DNA of 38,957 nt from Mucilaginibacter sp. Its GTDB lineage: Bacteria > Bacteroidota > Bacteroidia > Sphingobacteriales > Sphingobacteriaceae. The stretch's first letter is position 1. The number at the start of each line of letters is the position of its first letter. Positions 1 to 7,350 of the stretch are shown in pieces. Where the stretch lies: positions 1-38,957 of the forward strand of contig JANXTT010000082.1 in assembly GCA_025352225.1 (NCBI GenBank), read 5' to 3'. A model generated the notes under the pieces. It did not search any database and had not been told where the DNA came from. It saw only the letters and a list, made by a program, of their open reading frames with translations. The translations under genes were made by a program, and so were the position numbers.

Positions 1-118
1 CCCTCAAAAGATGGTTGCTTCTACAGCATTTGCTACGCGTTTTGGTGGGTCAGTTTGCCCCGAAATACCATGGTCAGTTTGCCCCGAAACAGTGGGTCAG
101 CTTGCGCCGAAATAGTGT
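1..118. mobile_element. Probable end of an IS21-family insertion sequence
   Basis: Three near-identical units with core GGTCAGTTTGCCCCGAAA lie at 48-65, 72-89 and 95-112; the third differs at two positions. Their spacing is 24 and 23 bp. IS21-family elements of Bacteroidota are known to carry multiple terminal repeats of this size as transposase binding sites. The transposase genes (istA/istB) would lie to the left, outside the window. The outer boundary falls somewhere between about 112 and 130 and I cannot fix it, because the other end and any target duplication are not visible. The family call rests on repeat architecture and remembered similarity, not on a transposase sequence. Confidence 0.6.
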
Positions 119-988
119 GGTCTCATTCATCATAATCTCCACTTTTATTGCTCGCCACATCGCTAAAAATACCTCTTTCACAGTTTCATCATCTTCTTTA
201 ATAATTGGCAATTGCGTTTTAATATAACGGATGCAGTTTTCAACAGTTGTAAGATCTATAAAGCCCGTATTATTAGGATTCAAAGGCCATTTAAGCAATC
301 CTTTAAATGGACTGTTATCTGCCTCATTAACATCACCTAACACTGCTGAATTTTTCCCATAATTTACCCCAGCTTGTCTTAACCGCTCACTTAGGTCGGT
401 TTCATCCTGATCAATCAACCGAATGATTGCTTTAACATTATCAGTTGGGACTTTTTGAGATTTATTATTTATTACAACAAATTGAAATGCTTGCTCTTGT
501 GCCGGTGCATCTAATAACGCAACTAATAATACCGGTACATCTTCACCATCAAGAGAGGCCATTCCTTTAACTCGATGTTGCCCGTCAACAATTAACGCGG
601 GACGCTCCGTTGATGGTAAAGCGTCATCGAATTGAAATTGTAGTTCTCCCCAATCCAATTTATTGCCAAGGCCATTTGACAAGTCGTTTTGAACTTGACC
701 TGCTATATTTTGAGTCAAGCTCGTAAAAGTTGCTGTTCCCTGATTAAAAGCTAAAATCACACTTACAGGTATAGTATTGTGAACACTCTTAGTAAGAAAG
801 CGTTTAATAGCTTTAACTCGGGTATCTTTAAGTAATCTTTGAGATCCTTGAATATCTTCACCCACTCGTCTAATGCCAGCCCAAGAATCTACATCTTTTG
901 CTGTAGTGACGAAAATTACTAAATCAACAGAATTACCTACTCCTCGCTGACTTAATTTATAGCAAAAAAATTTTTTTTGGTGTATCAT
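74..988 (-). pseudogene. DGQHR-domain protein, 3' end replaced by IS sequence
   Basis: The 304-residue protein carries the DGQHR signature at residues 135-139, inside IVDGQHRVKGM, followed by VINNKSQKVPTDNVKAI at about 172-188. This arrangement is typical of the DGQHR/DndB-like family, which is ParB-related and often found in DNA-modification or phage-defence islands. The last 15 or so residues (TTLFRRKLTHCFGAN) are read out of the insertion-sequence end repeats at 74-120, so the native C-terminus has been lost. Whether the truncated product works is unknown. The start codon overlaps the stop of the upstream HNH gene as TAATG, sharing one base, which points to translational coupling. A run of eight A followed by seven T right after the start is a possible slippage site. 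Confidence 0.75.
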
Positions 989-1797
989 TATTCAGGTTTG
1001 TGTTTAAGACAAAAGGCTGCCAAGTTAAGATAATGCCAGCCATCTTTCAAATCTATTCTTCCAATCGTTAATTCTCCGACTCTGTAAGCCGGTTCATTAC
1101 AGACTACACACTGATATTTTGATTTTGCAAAAACGGCAACTTCATGAACTTTCGGATGACCGGACCCTTTATAATGTTTATAATCTGTTGCGGAAATTGC
1201 TATTTCTTCGTAATGGTAATCAGCATGATTAATGTTATCTCGTTTGTGGTTATTATTGCAAATTTGACACACCATACGAAGATTACCAGAATTGCTTAAC
1301 CCACCCATGCCCCTTGGCCAAAAATGATCAGCAGTTGGAATATTACTATCATCCATTTCTTTACCGCAAACAAAACAGCTCCATTGATACATCCTTCGTT
1401 GTTGCTTTGCTGTATTTTTATCACCTTCCGAAAAAGCATCTCTGGCAGTCTCCATGCAAGGTAAAAGTAACTTACTTAGCTTGTTAACCTGCTCATCAGA
1501 ATATCTCGTATAATTACGTAAATAGCTTCTTAGTGCTATATTGGTAGCAATTTTATTTTCTCCGCTAACACGATAAAAATGCTCAGTAGTTGCAACTAAC
1601 CTTCTAAGAACATATAATATACTGCTTTCATAAATTATGCTCGTCAATTCACCATCTGCTCTTAGGTCATTGTCCATTTCATCAAAGGTTCGACTGGGCT
1701 TTAGAGGATATATTGTTTCCAGATAATCTTTCAATTCTTCGCCAGGTTGGCATTCATCTTGGTCAGGATAATATCCAGGCAACTTTTTATAAGGCAT
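988..1797 (-). CDS. HNH-nuclease-like protein with a second zinc-knuckle module
   Basis: 269 residues. An HNH-type beta-beta-alpha metal motif is visible: CFVC (C141, C144), D157-H158 followed by W-P and GMGG, N172, then CQIC (C177, C180) and N181. This is the usual C..C - DH..P - GG - N - C..CN layout of HNH endonucleases. A second, degenerate copy lies near the C-terminus: C230/C233, D249, N258, C263 and H266. The N-terminal 130 residues are helical and I do not recognise them. It is the first gene of a two-gene unit, its TAA overlapping the ATG of the DGQHR gene. A restriction or defence role is an inference from the domain pair. The catalytic residues look intact. Confidence 0.75.
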   Translation of the reverse strand: MPYKKLPGYYPDQDECQPGEELKDYLETIYPLKPSRTFDEMDNDLRADGELTSIIYESSILYVLRRLVATTEHFYRVSGENKIATNIALRSYLRNYTRYSDEQVNKLSKLLLPCMETARDAFSEGDKNTAKQQRRMYQWSCFVCGKEMDDSNIPTADHFWPRGMGGLSNSGNLRMVCQICNNNHKRDNINHADYHYEEIAISATDYKHYKGSGHPKVHEVAVFAKSKYQCVVCNEPAYRVGELTIGRIDLKDGWHYLNLAAFCLKHKPE

Positions 1798-2170
1798 GTG
1801 ATTGTTTATTGAACATCAAATATAATATAGTACAGCATTCAAGAAATTATTTTATTTATAAATAGGATTTCGTAAATTTGACTATGCCGCAAGGGCATAA
1901 TCAATTGTTTCTATGGAAACACTGTTACAAATATGTAACAGAAGAAATAATTGAATTGATAAACTATTAATAATTAGGTCATTATAGAGGCTGTCCGTCT
2001 GACTGTTAATCAGATGGTCGAAACTAATTTCGTAAAATTATTGAATTGAAAACCAATTCGAATTATTATATTTGTGTACCTGAGAGTTCAGGCACTTTGT
2101 TTTACAAATGTTTTACAGCAAAACAAAGTAGATTGTTAAAATACTGAAAATAAGTACGATATAAGAGTGG

Positions 2171-2224
2171 TTCAAAGGACTGAAAATCCTTGTGTCGCTG
2201 GTTCGATCCCAGCTGATACCACCA
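2171..2224 (+). pseudogene. tRNA-Phe-like 3' half (5' part missing)
   Basis: An anticodon arm AAGGA-CTGAAAA-TCCTT (2175-2191) presents anticodon GAA (Phe). It is followed by a five-base variable loop GTGTC, a perfect T arm GCTGG-TTCGATC-CCAGC (2197-2213), the 3' acceptor strand TGATACC, discriminator A, and encoded CCA (2222-2224). The matching 5' acceptor strand GGTATCA is absent upstream and the D arm does not fold, so this is a fragment. 3' tRNA halves are classic attachment-site remnants of integrated elements; that reading here is inference. Confidence 0.6.
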
Positions 2225-2232
2225 GTAAATTG

Positions 2233-2267
2233 AAAGCCTTTAGTCGAAAGATTCAAGGCTTTTTTTG
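2233..2267 (+). terminator. Rho-independent terminator after the tRNA remnant
   Basis: Arms AAAGCCTT (2233-2240) and AAGGCTTT (2255-2262) are followed by a T run. The terminator belongs to the tRNA fragment and would end transcription towards the opposing 166-residue gene. Confidence 0.7.
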
Positions 2268-2326
2268 TCTCGTTAAAGCTATTTAAGCAATATTTTACGG
2301 TTTACAAGTGATTGAATTATTAAGTC

Positions 2327-2827
2327 CTAATACATATCCAAGAACTCATCTAAAACATCTTCACTATCTAGATTCAAAATTGCATTGGCAAGTTTAATAT
2401 GGCCTTTAGAAACTGCAATAGCAGAAAGTACTGAACTAGCTAAGTCCAACTTCCAGTCCTCCTTCATTACCAATGCAGCAAGTTCAGCTAGCTCAACGAT
2501 GGATTGTTTATAAGAAGGGGCGAGATCTTTAGGCAATGCAGGGTTGTCTTTGTGCCGCTGTATTTCTATAACGGAAACAAGACTAAGCACATTGAAATCT
2601 ATCAGTTTATTTTCTTTAGCTATCCTTATCAAATGTGGAATAGCATAGTAAGAGGCCAGTCCAACGTCTCCTTGATGGTGTAATTCATCCCATAGCTCCT
2701 TGTAGATATCACCAACCGCCTGAATTGAATCAGCTTTTTCTAATTTCTTTAAAGCTATCGAAGCATCATAATGCACTCTATATCCACCTTCAAATTCTTT
2801 CCACAGGGGTGAGTTAAGGTCTAACAT
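2327..2827 (-). CDS. Hypothetical 166-residue helical protein
   Basis: I do not recognise the family with certainty. The sequence is soluble, without signal peptide or membrane segment. It looks all-helical, with short repeating helices such as SYYAIPHLIRIA, SIVELAELAALV and SVLSAIAVSKGHIKLA, reminiscent of HEAT-like solenoids. The N-terminus reads MLDLNSPLWKEFEGGYRVHY. Small single-domain solenoids of this type are common as orphan immunity proteins next to mobile DNA, but no toxin gene is visible. It stands alone, convergent with the tRNA remnant and its terminator. Confidence 0.65.
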   Translation of the reverse strand: MLDLNSPLWKEFEGGYRVHYDASIALKKLEKADSIQAVGDIYKELWDELHHQGDVGLASYYAIPHLIRIAKENKLIDFNVLSLVSVIEIQRHKDNPALPKDLAPSYKQSIVELAELAALVMKEDWKLDLASSVLSAIAVSKGHIKLANAILNLDSEDVLDEFLDMY

Positions 2828-3411
2828 GGTTGGGTTTGATTTTTAAACATTGCCATTCCCATTCTGCAAGTATATCGCGCTTGCCCTCGCTACATTGCTC
2901 CAGAATGGACCGGGTTTCATATTTTATCTACATTGATTTACTACTAAATTAAGCTTTTTAAACCAAAAATGGAGTAAGAATTGCTTATATTTACATAATA
3001 AACCAAGCCTCAGATGACCATTGTAGAACGCTATTTCGATTTACTGTACTAGATAGGTAACAGCAACTTTAAAATAACACTCCATGGCAAACATCCTGAA
3101 GAAAAGGACGATCTAATTCGTGAACAAGCCGCAAATGACGTACCTGCAACAAGAGTTGGAAAACGTACAAAGAGAACTATCAGAAAATAGCGAAAAAGCA
3201 GACGGTAATTATAATGTGAAAATTCGGATTACCGAGCCGCTGTCAGTGCGCTAGATGATAATCTAGAATATTTACTACAGAAACCTTAAGAAATTACCTG
3301 CGGGATAAAAATCAGGTTATTGACTTTATTAACCTGAGTTCTGGTTAATTAATTTATATTTAAAAAAAATTGCATCGCTGTATTCAAACAGTCAGTAATA
3401 CGTATAATAAA
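2828..3411. other. Intergenic region with a decayed ORF and a dispersed-repeat copy
   Basis: Near 2879-2908 is a copy of a GCTTGCCCTCGCT..TTGCTCCAG repeat that recurs at 6143-6175. From about 3014 to 3290 there is a broken reading frame, listed separately. The last 100 bases before the GH97 gene are AT-rich and hold its presumed promoter. I could not place consensus boxes with confidence. Confidence 0.4.
3014..3290 (+). pseudogene. Decayed reading frame of unknown origin
   Basis: Protein-like stretches appear in successive frames, broken by stops: MTIVERYFDLLY then stop, then KITLHGKHPEEKDDLIREQ in the same frame. Another frame reads MTYLQQELENVQRELSENSE (from 3135), and a third near the end reads SDYRAAVSALDDNLEYLLQK. 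The coiled-coil character and the shifts between frames suggest a small gene in decay. It could also be chance open sequence. Confidence 0.3.
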
Positions 3412-5280
3412 ATGAAACGCTTTAATATCCTATTCAGTTTTTTACTGTTAGTAGCTGTAAAAGGCACGTTTGCCCAAGGTTCAAATGTCACCATATCCAG
3501 TCCTGATAAACGATTGGCATTAAGGGTTTTCACCATAAACAAAAAACTTGTTTATTCCGTTTGGTCGGGCAATGTCCCTATTATTAAGACCTCTGCACTA
3601 GGTTTAATAGTTGACAGTTCGGATTTAGGAAATAATGCCCAGATAACAGGCGCAGCAGTTTTAAGCAAAGTAAATGAAGACTACGCAGTTATAGGAAATC
3701 ATGCCATGGCGCATAACCGCGCCAACGAGGCGGAGATTCCCGTGACTGCATCCGGACAAAAATTCAGCATCATTGTTCGTGTTTATAATGATGGTGTTGC
3801 CATTCGCTATACGCTTCCTGCCAAATCCAAACGTATTGATGGCGAACGCACAGGATGGACGCTGCCTGATAGTGTGACTAAAATTGCATGGGCCGATTTT
3901 AGTCAAAGTTATGAGGGTTTAAATTATGTAACCCCTGTAGAAAATATCCCCGGAGGAAAAACCATTATGATGCCGGTTACTTTTGAGGCCAACGGCTACT
4001 ATGTTTCAATATCAGAAGCCGACTGTGAAAATTTTTCGGATATGGCACTGGTTCGAAACGGCAATGTGCTAAGCGTAGATTTTCCGTTCGCTAAAAAAGG
4101 ATGGGAGATAAAATCTGCAGATATGCAAACTCCTCTGGTTGGAAATTATCACGAAAAACTGGCTTCGCCGTGGCGCACCACACTTGTAGCTCGATCACTG
4201 GATGAACTGGTTAATTCAGACCTTCTAACCAATTTATGCCCGCCGCCGGCAATTGGAAGTGACTTTTCGTGGGTTAAACCCGGACGAGCGTTATGGCAAT
4301 GGTGGAGCATTGGCGCGCCAAAATATGAAGATCAGAAAAACTGGTATGATGCCGCCGCAAAACTAAAATGGGAATACTACCTTATTGACGATGGATGGCG
4401 CTATTGGAGGCGGCCCGGCAAAGACCAGTGGAACCTATTGAAAGAGGTAATTGACTATGGTAAAACGGTTGGCGTAAAATCACTTGTTTGGGTAGATTCA
4501 AAAGAGTTTAGAAAGGCACCGGAACGCAAGGCTTATCTTGAAAAAATTAAAGCTATTGGTGCCGTTGGAATTAAAATTGATTTTATACCCGATGCTACGG
4601 CCGACATAATGCAATGGTACGCCCAAACGATGCAGGAATGTGCTGATTTAAAATTATTGCTCAACTTTCATGGCAGCGTAAAACCAACGGGACTACGCCG
4701 CACCTATCCGAATGATATTACCAGAGAAGCGATAAGGGGTAACGAGTATCAGATGACCCGATACCGCCGCGTTATGCCGCCACAGCATGATATAACGGTA
4801 CCTTTTACCCGTTTGCTGGCCGGGCCCGCCGATTTTACATCGGTGATATTGAACCCAAAAGAACTTGAAAGTACGAAGTTTACCTGGCCGCATGAATTTG
4901 CGCAGGCCATTGTTTACCTATCGCCCATTATTCACTTTGCCGATCAGTACCAGTTTTATCTCGATAGCCCGCTGTTCGATTTTTTTCAGCAGGTGCCTAC
5001 CACCTGGGACGAAACCAAAGTACTGCCATGTACCAGCATGGGCGACATAGTGGCCTTTGCACGCCGTAAGGGCGATACATGGTGGATAGGCGTGATGAAT
5101 GGGGGCAATGAGCGGGAGATCAAGATTCCGTTGGATTTTCTGAAGAAGAAAACACAGGCCATCCTTATTTATGACGGAGCCACCAATACCAGTATTGACA
5201 GGCGCGAGCAAAGTGTAACCAAGCATGATGTATTAACCATTAAGTTGCGCCCAAGCGGTGGTTTTGTTGCTAAAATGTAA
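3412..5280 (+). CDS. Glycoside hydrolase family 97, probable retaining alpha-galactosidase
   Basis: 622 residues from the ATG at 3412, chosen because a signal peptide follows directly (MKRFNILFSFLLLVAVKGTFA, cut near AQG); the frame is open upstream only through a TTG. The layout is GH97: an N-terminal beta-sandwich with the family opening ISSPDKRLAL, a central TIM barrel (LWQWWSIGAP, YYLIDDGW), and a small C-terminal beta domain. The barrel has D390 in GIKIDF and E445 in RGNEY. Their spacing of 55 residues equals that of nucleophile D415 and acid/base E470 in the Bacteroides thetaiotaomicron retaining alpha-galactosidase BT1871; inverting GH97 enzymes such as SusB lack this Asp. Probably periplasmic. 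No SusC/SusD transporter or other polysaccharide genes lie beside it. Confidence 0.9.
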   Translation: MKRFNILFSFLLLVAVKGTFAQGSNVTISSPDKRLALRVFTINKKLVYSVWSGNVPIIKTSALGLIVDSSDLGNNAQITGAAVLSKVNEDYAVIGNHAMAHNRANEAEIPVTASGQKFSIIVRVYNDGVAIRYTLPAKSKRIDGERTGWTLPDSVTKIAWADFSQSYEGLNYVTPVENIPGGKTIMMPVTFEANGYYVSISEADCENFSDMALVRNGNVLSVDFPFAKKGWEIKSADMQTPLVGNYHEKLASPWRTTLVARSLDELVNSDLLTNLCPPPAIGSDFSWVKPGRALWQWWSIGAPKYEDQKNWYDAAAKLKWEYYLIDDGWRYWRRPGKDQWNLLKEVIDYGKTVGVKSLVWVDSKEFRKAPERKAYLEKIKAIGAVGIKIDFIPDATADIMQWYAQTMQECADLKLLLNFHGSVKPTGLRRTYPNDITREAIRGNEYQMTRYRRVMPPQHDITVPFTRLLAGPADFTSVILNPKELESTKFTWPHEFAQAIVYLSPIIHFADQYQFYLDSPLFDFFQQVPTTWDETKVLPCTSMGDIVAFARRKGDTWWIGVMNGGNEREIKIPLDFLKKKTQAILIYDGATNTSIDRREQSVTKHDVLTIKLRPSGGFVAKM

Positions 5281-5594
5281 CAGGGAATAAACTCCAAATC
5301 GTTAATAGGTGAAAATCGCAGGAAATGGTTTGCTATTTGTATAGCCACCACCATAGATTTAAAAAGTCTATTTCGTTTAAAGGTCACTATAATCATACTT
5401 ACATTGATAGCTTAACAAAAGCACAATTTATATTTTCAATAAAGTTCGTTGGCGGCTTTTCTTTGAAGCTCACTTAGTACACCAAACAATATTCTACAAG
5501 GCGCACAACAATAATATTCTACAGAGCGTTAAACAAATAATATTGCATACTATAGCAATGATAGCCTATTGTTCAACCTTAAAACTTACCCAGC
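5281..5594. other. Intergenic region with 25-26 bp imperfect tandem repeats
   Basis: AATATTCTACAAGGCGCACA (5488 on) is followed by AATATTCTACAGAGCGTTAA (5513 on) and a partial third copy beginning AATATTGCATAC (5539 on). The repeats lie directly upstream of the ExbD-like gene and could be protein-binding sites. Nothing else is recognisable. Confidence 0.45.
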
Positions 5595-6116
5595 ATGGCA
5601 GAGCTCAATTCTTCTCCCGAAAAAGCAGGCAGAAAAAGCCCGCGTAAAAGATTGTCAACCCGTGTTGACCTGACCGCAATGGTGGATTTGGCATTTTTGC
5701 TCATTACATTTTTTATGCTGACCACAACGCTACAGAAGCCAAGGATATTTGAGCTGGCAATGCCGGTTGACGAAGCACCTGGAGGCGTTCCGGCAAGCCG
5801 TACTTTAACTTTGTGTATAGGCAGCAACCATCATGTTATATCGTTTCGGGGGACTATTGACGAGCCAATTGGCGAGCCTAAGGTTTTAAATTTTGATAAC
5901 AGCGGAGTCCGTAAAACTATATTAGATACCAAAGAAATTGTTTCTAAAAATACTAACGCCCCCATGATCGTATTGATCAAATCGAGCGATAAATCGCAAT
6001 ATGGCGACCTTGTAAATACCTTAGACGAATTAAAAATAGCAGGCGTTGAGATTTATGCGGTTGTTGATATCACGCCAAAGGACGTTGCGTACTTAAAAAG
6101 CAGAAGTGTTTATTAA
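5595..6116 (+). CDS. ExbD/TolR-like biopolymer transport protein
   Basis: 173 residues with ExbD topology: a short basic cytoplasmic N-terminus, one membrane helix at about residues 27-47 (MVDLAFLLITFFMLTTTL), and a periplasmic domain. D31 in AMVDLAF matches the essential transmembrane Asp through which ExbD/TolR couple proton flow to TonB or TolA. The rest has the expected alternating strand/helix pattern (PMIVLIKSSDKSQYGDLVN, LKIAGVEIYAVVDIT). No exbB/tolQ or tonB gene is in the neighbourhood, so it probably partners with a motor subunit encoded elsewhere. Single, separately placed ExbD paralogs are common in Bacteroidota. Confidence 0.85.
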   Translation: MAELNSSPEKAGRKSPRKRLSTRVDLTAMVDLAFLLITFFMLTTTLQKPRIFELAMPVDEAPGGVPASRTLTLCIGSNHHVISFRGTIDEPIGEPKVLNFDNSGVRKTILDTKEIVSKNTNAPMIVLIKSSDKSQYGDLVNTLDELKIAGVEIYAVVDITPKDVAYLKSRSVY

Positions 6117-6238
6117 AAATCTTCCTTGCTTATGTATGTTGGGCTTGCCCTCGCTTCATGCTTGCTCCAGGATGGGCATATCCCACCCCGGCATACGCGC
6201 CAGAAATGGGTCAATGACACCGCCATAAAAGATCAAAA

Positions 6239-6658
6239 ATGAATAATAAAGTGTTATTGGTTTACGCAGATAATGATGAATACAAAATAGAAAGTGTTTG
6301 GGCTACTAAGATTGGAGACTATTATAGAATTGATAATATTCCATTTTTTGCTAAGAACATAGCTCCAGGAGATATTATTGCAGTAGAGGAAGACGAAGGG
6401 CAGTTCTATTTTGACAGTCTTGTCGAAGCGTCTGGTAATAGTGTAATAAGAATTGTTCTGTATAATGAGAAGGATATTGCACGCATTACTAGGGAATTAG
6501 AGTTGATGGGGTGCAACTGGGAAGGAAGCCATTTATCAAGGCTAATTTCAGTTGAAATCCCAAAAGAGATTCCATACAATAAAATTAAGGAATACCTTGA
6601 AAGAGAACGCCTCAAAAACGTTTTCGATTATCAAGAAGCCTGTTTAGGATTTAAATGA
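6239..6658 (+). CDS. DUF4265 domain-containing protein
   Basis: 139 residues, soluble. The opening (KIESVWATKIGDYYRIDNIP), then FFAKNIAPGDIIAVEEDEGQ and the C-terminal YNKIKEYLERE are typical of DUF4265, a small family of unknown function often found near toxin/immunity and other accessory loci. It stands alone, about 120 bp after the ExbD gene and preceded by a dispersed-repeat copy. Function unknown. Confidence 0.75.
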   Translation: MNNKVLLVYADNDEYKIESVWATKIGDYYRIDNIPFFAKNIAPGDIIAVEEDEGQFYFDSLVEASGNSVIRIVLYNEKDIARITRELELMGCNWEGSHLSRLISVEIPKEIPYNKIKEYLERERLKNVFDYQEACLGFK

Positions 6659-7070
6659 GTAGTTAGCCAAAGCTGGTGCGCGCGTGCCGAGCGTTTCACC
6701 CTAATGCTACCGTTTCTAACTGTGGTATTAGGTTGCAAAACCAAGTTTTAATGCGTATCTTAATGAGATAAAACAAAAACGAGGCCATTGTAAATTTGAT
6801 AACAAAAGCCGGGATTTAAATAAAATTTACCCATAAATACCCATGTTTTACATGCGTATAAGTATGTAAATTTATGAAAATTAAAAATTAAACCAGACAC
6901 AGACGTTCTGTGAAGGACACAGCAGCATCAGGGATTGCAGCGGATACCAGAGCGTCATAAGTGGCCTTTACATTCATGCCAGCCCGACATACTTGAGCCA
7001 GGTTTGTGTATCCCCGCCCGGCATGCTTATGGTACATCAATCAAGGTTAGGAAACATAGAAAAAAATAAT
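6659..7070. other. Intergenic region with degenerate repeats
   Basis: No gene seen. It carries TACCCAT-aaa-TACCCATG at 6828-6845, a motif that recurs at 18766-18783 within a similar AT-rich context, and a degenerate copy of the GCCCGACATAC / CCCGGCATGC palindromic repeat at about 6981-7026. Confidence 0.4.
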
Positions 7071-7322
7071 ATGGATATTTACGATTATGCAGACACGATA
7101 TTCTCGAAAGAGGATTTCGAAAAGTTTACAAAACTTTTGCTAATAGATTTTACCGATAATAAGCAAGAATGGGAAAACCAAAATCTGGAAGAGTATCTAA
7201 GTGGAATATGGGGGTTTGTAATGGGTTTGGAGGGATATCTGAATGTCAAAGAGGGGCAAGATATAAAACCCACGTGGAAATTATTTGCTGATATTTTATT
7301 AGCAGCTATTGTTTATGAATAA
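7071..7322 (+). CDS. Small DUF7660-like protein
   Basis: 83 residues from the ATG at 7071. The frame is open further upstream (6993), but that part lies in repeat DNA and reads SPPGMLMVHQSRLG, which looks non-coding. The protein opens MDIYDYADTIFSKEDFEKFT, followed by EWENQNLEEYLSGIWGFV and WKLFADILLAAIVYE. This resembles the small acidic DUF7660 family, sometimes encoded beside toxins. The family call is from memory of the pattern. No partner gene is adjacent. Confidence 0.65.
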   Translation: MDIYDYADTIFSKEDFEKFTKLLLIDFTDNKQEWENQNLEEYLSGIWGFVMGLEGYLNVKEGQDIKPTWKLFADILLAAIVYE

Positions 7323-7350
7323 TGTAATGTATCAACACTATTGTTAGTTA

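Larger units (their letters stand above)
1798..2326. other. Gene-free region rich in inverted repeats and tRNA-like remnants
   Basis: No convincing protein gene. Hairpins seen: ATGCC/GGCAT at about 1883-1897; CTGTTACA-aata-TGTAACAG at 1922-1941; an eight-pair stem at 1995-2017 whose loop CTGTTAA is that of a tRNA(Asn) anticodon arm; GTG..CCTGA-gagt-TCAGGCAC at 2074-2095; and CTTTGTTTT/AAAACAAAG at 2095-2128. It ends in a tRNA(Phe)-like 3' half, annotated separately. The density of repeats suggests an integration or recombination junction. Confidence 0.5.

Noticed and set aside
15..227. Plus-strand open frame at the left edge
   Set aside because: It runs through the insertion-sequence repeats and the antisense of the DGQHR gene; the repeated QFAPK peptide is only the DNA repeat in translation.
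2161..2224. A complete functional tRNA gene
   Set aside because: No 5' strand complementary to TGATACC exists upstream and the D arm does not pair, so only a 3' half is supported.
3370..3411. Longer N-terminus for the GH97 enzyme from a TTG
   Set aside because: The signal peptide begins at the ATG at 3412, and the extension MHRCIQTVSNTYNK has no secretory character.
5488..5560. CRISPR array
   Set aside because: Only two to three imperfect copies directly abutting, with no spacers and no cas genes.
6993..7070. Upstream start for the DUF7660-like protein
   Set aside because: The added residues are encoded by degenerate repeat DNA; the ATG at 7071 begins the family-like sequence.
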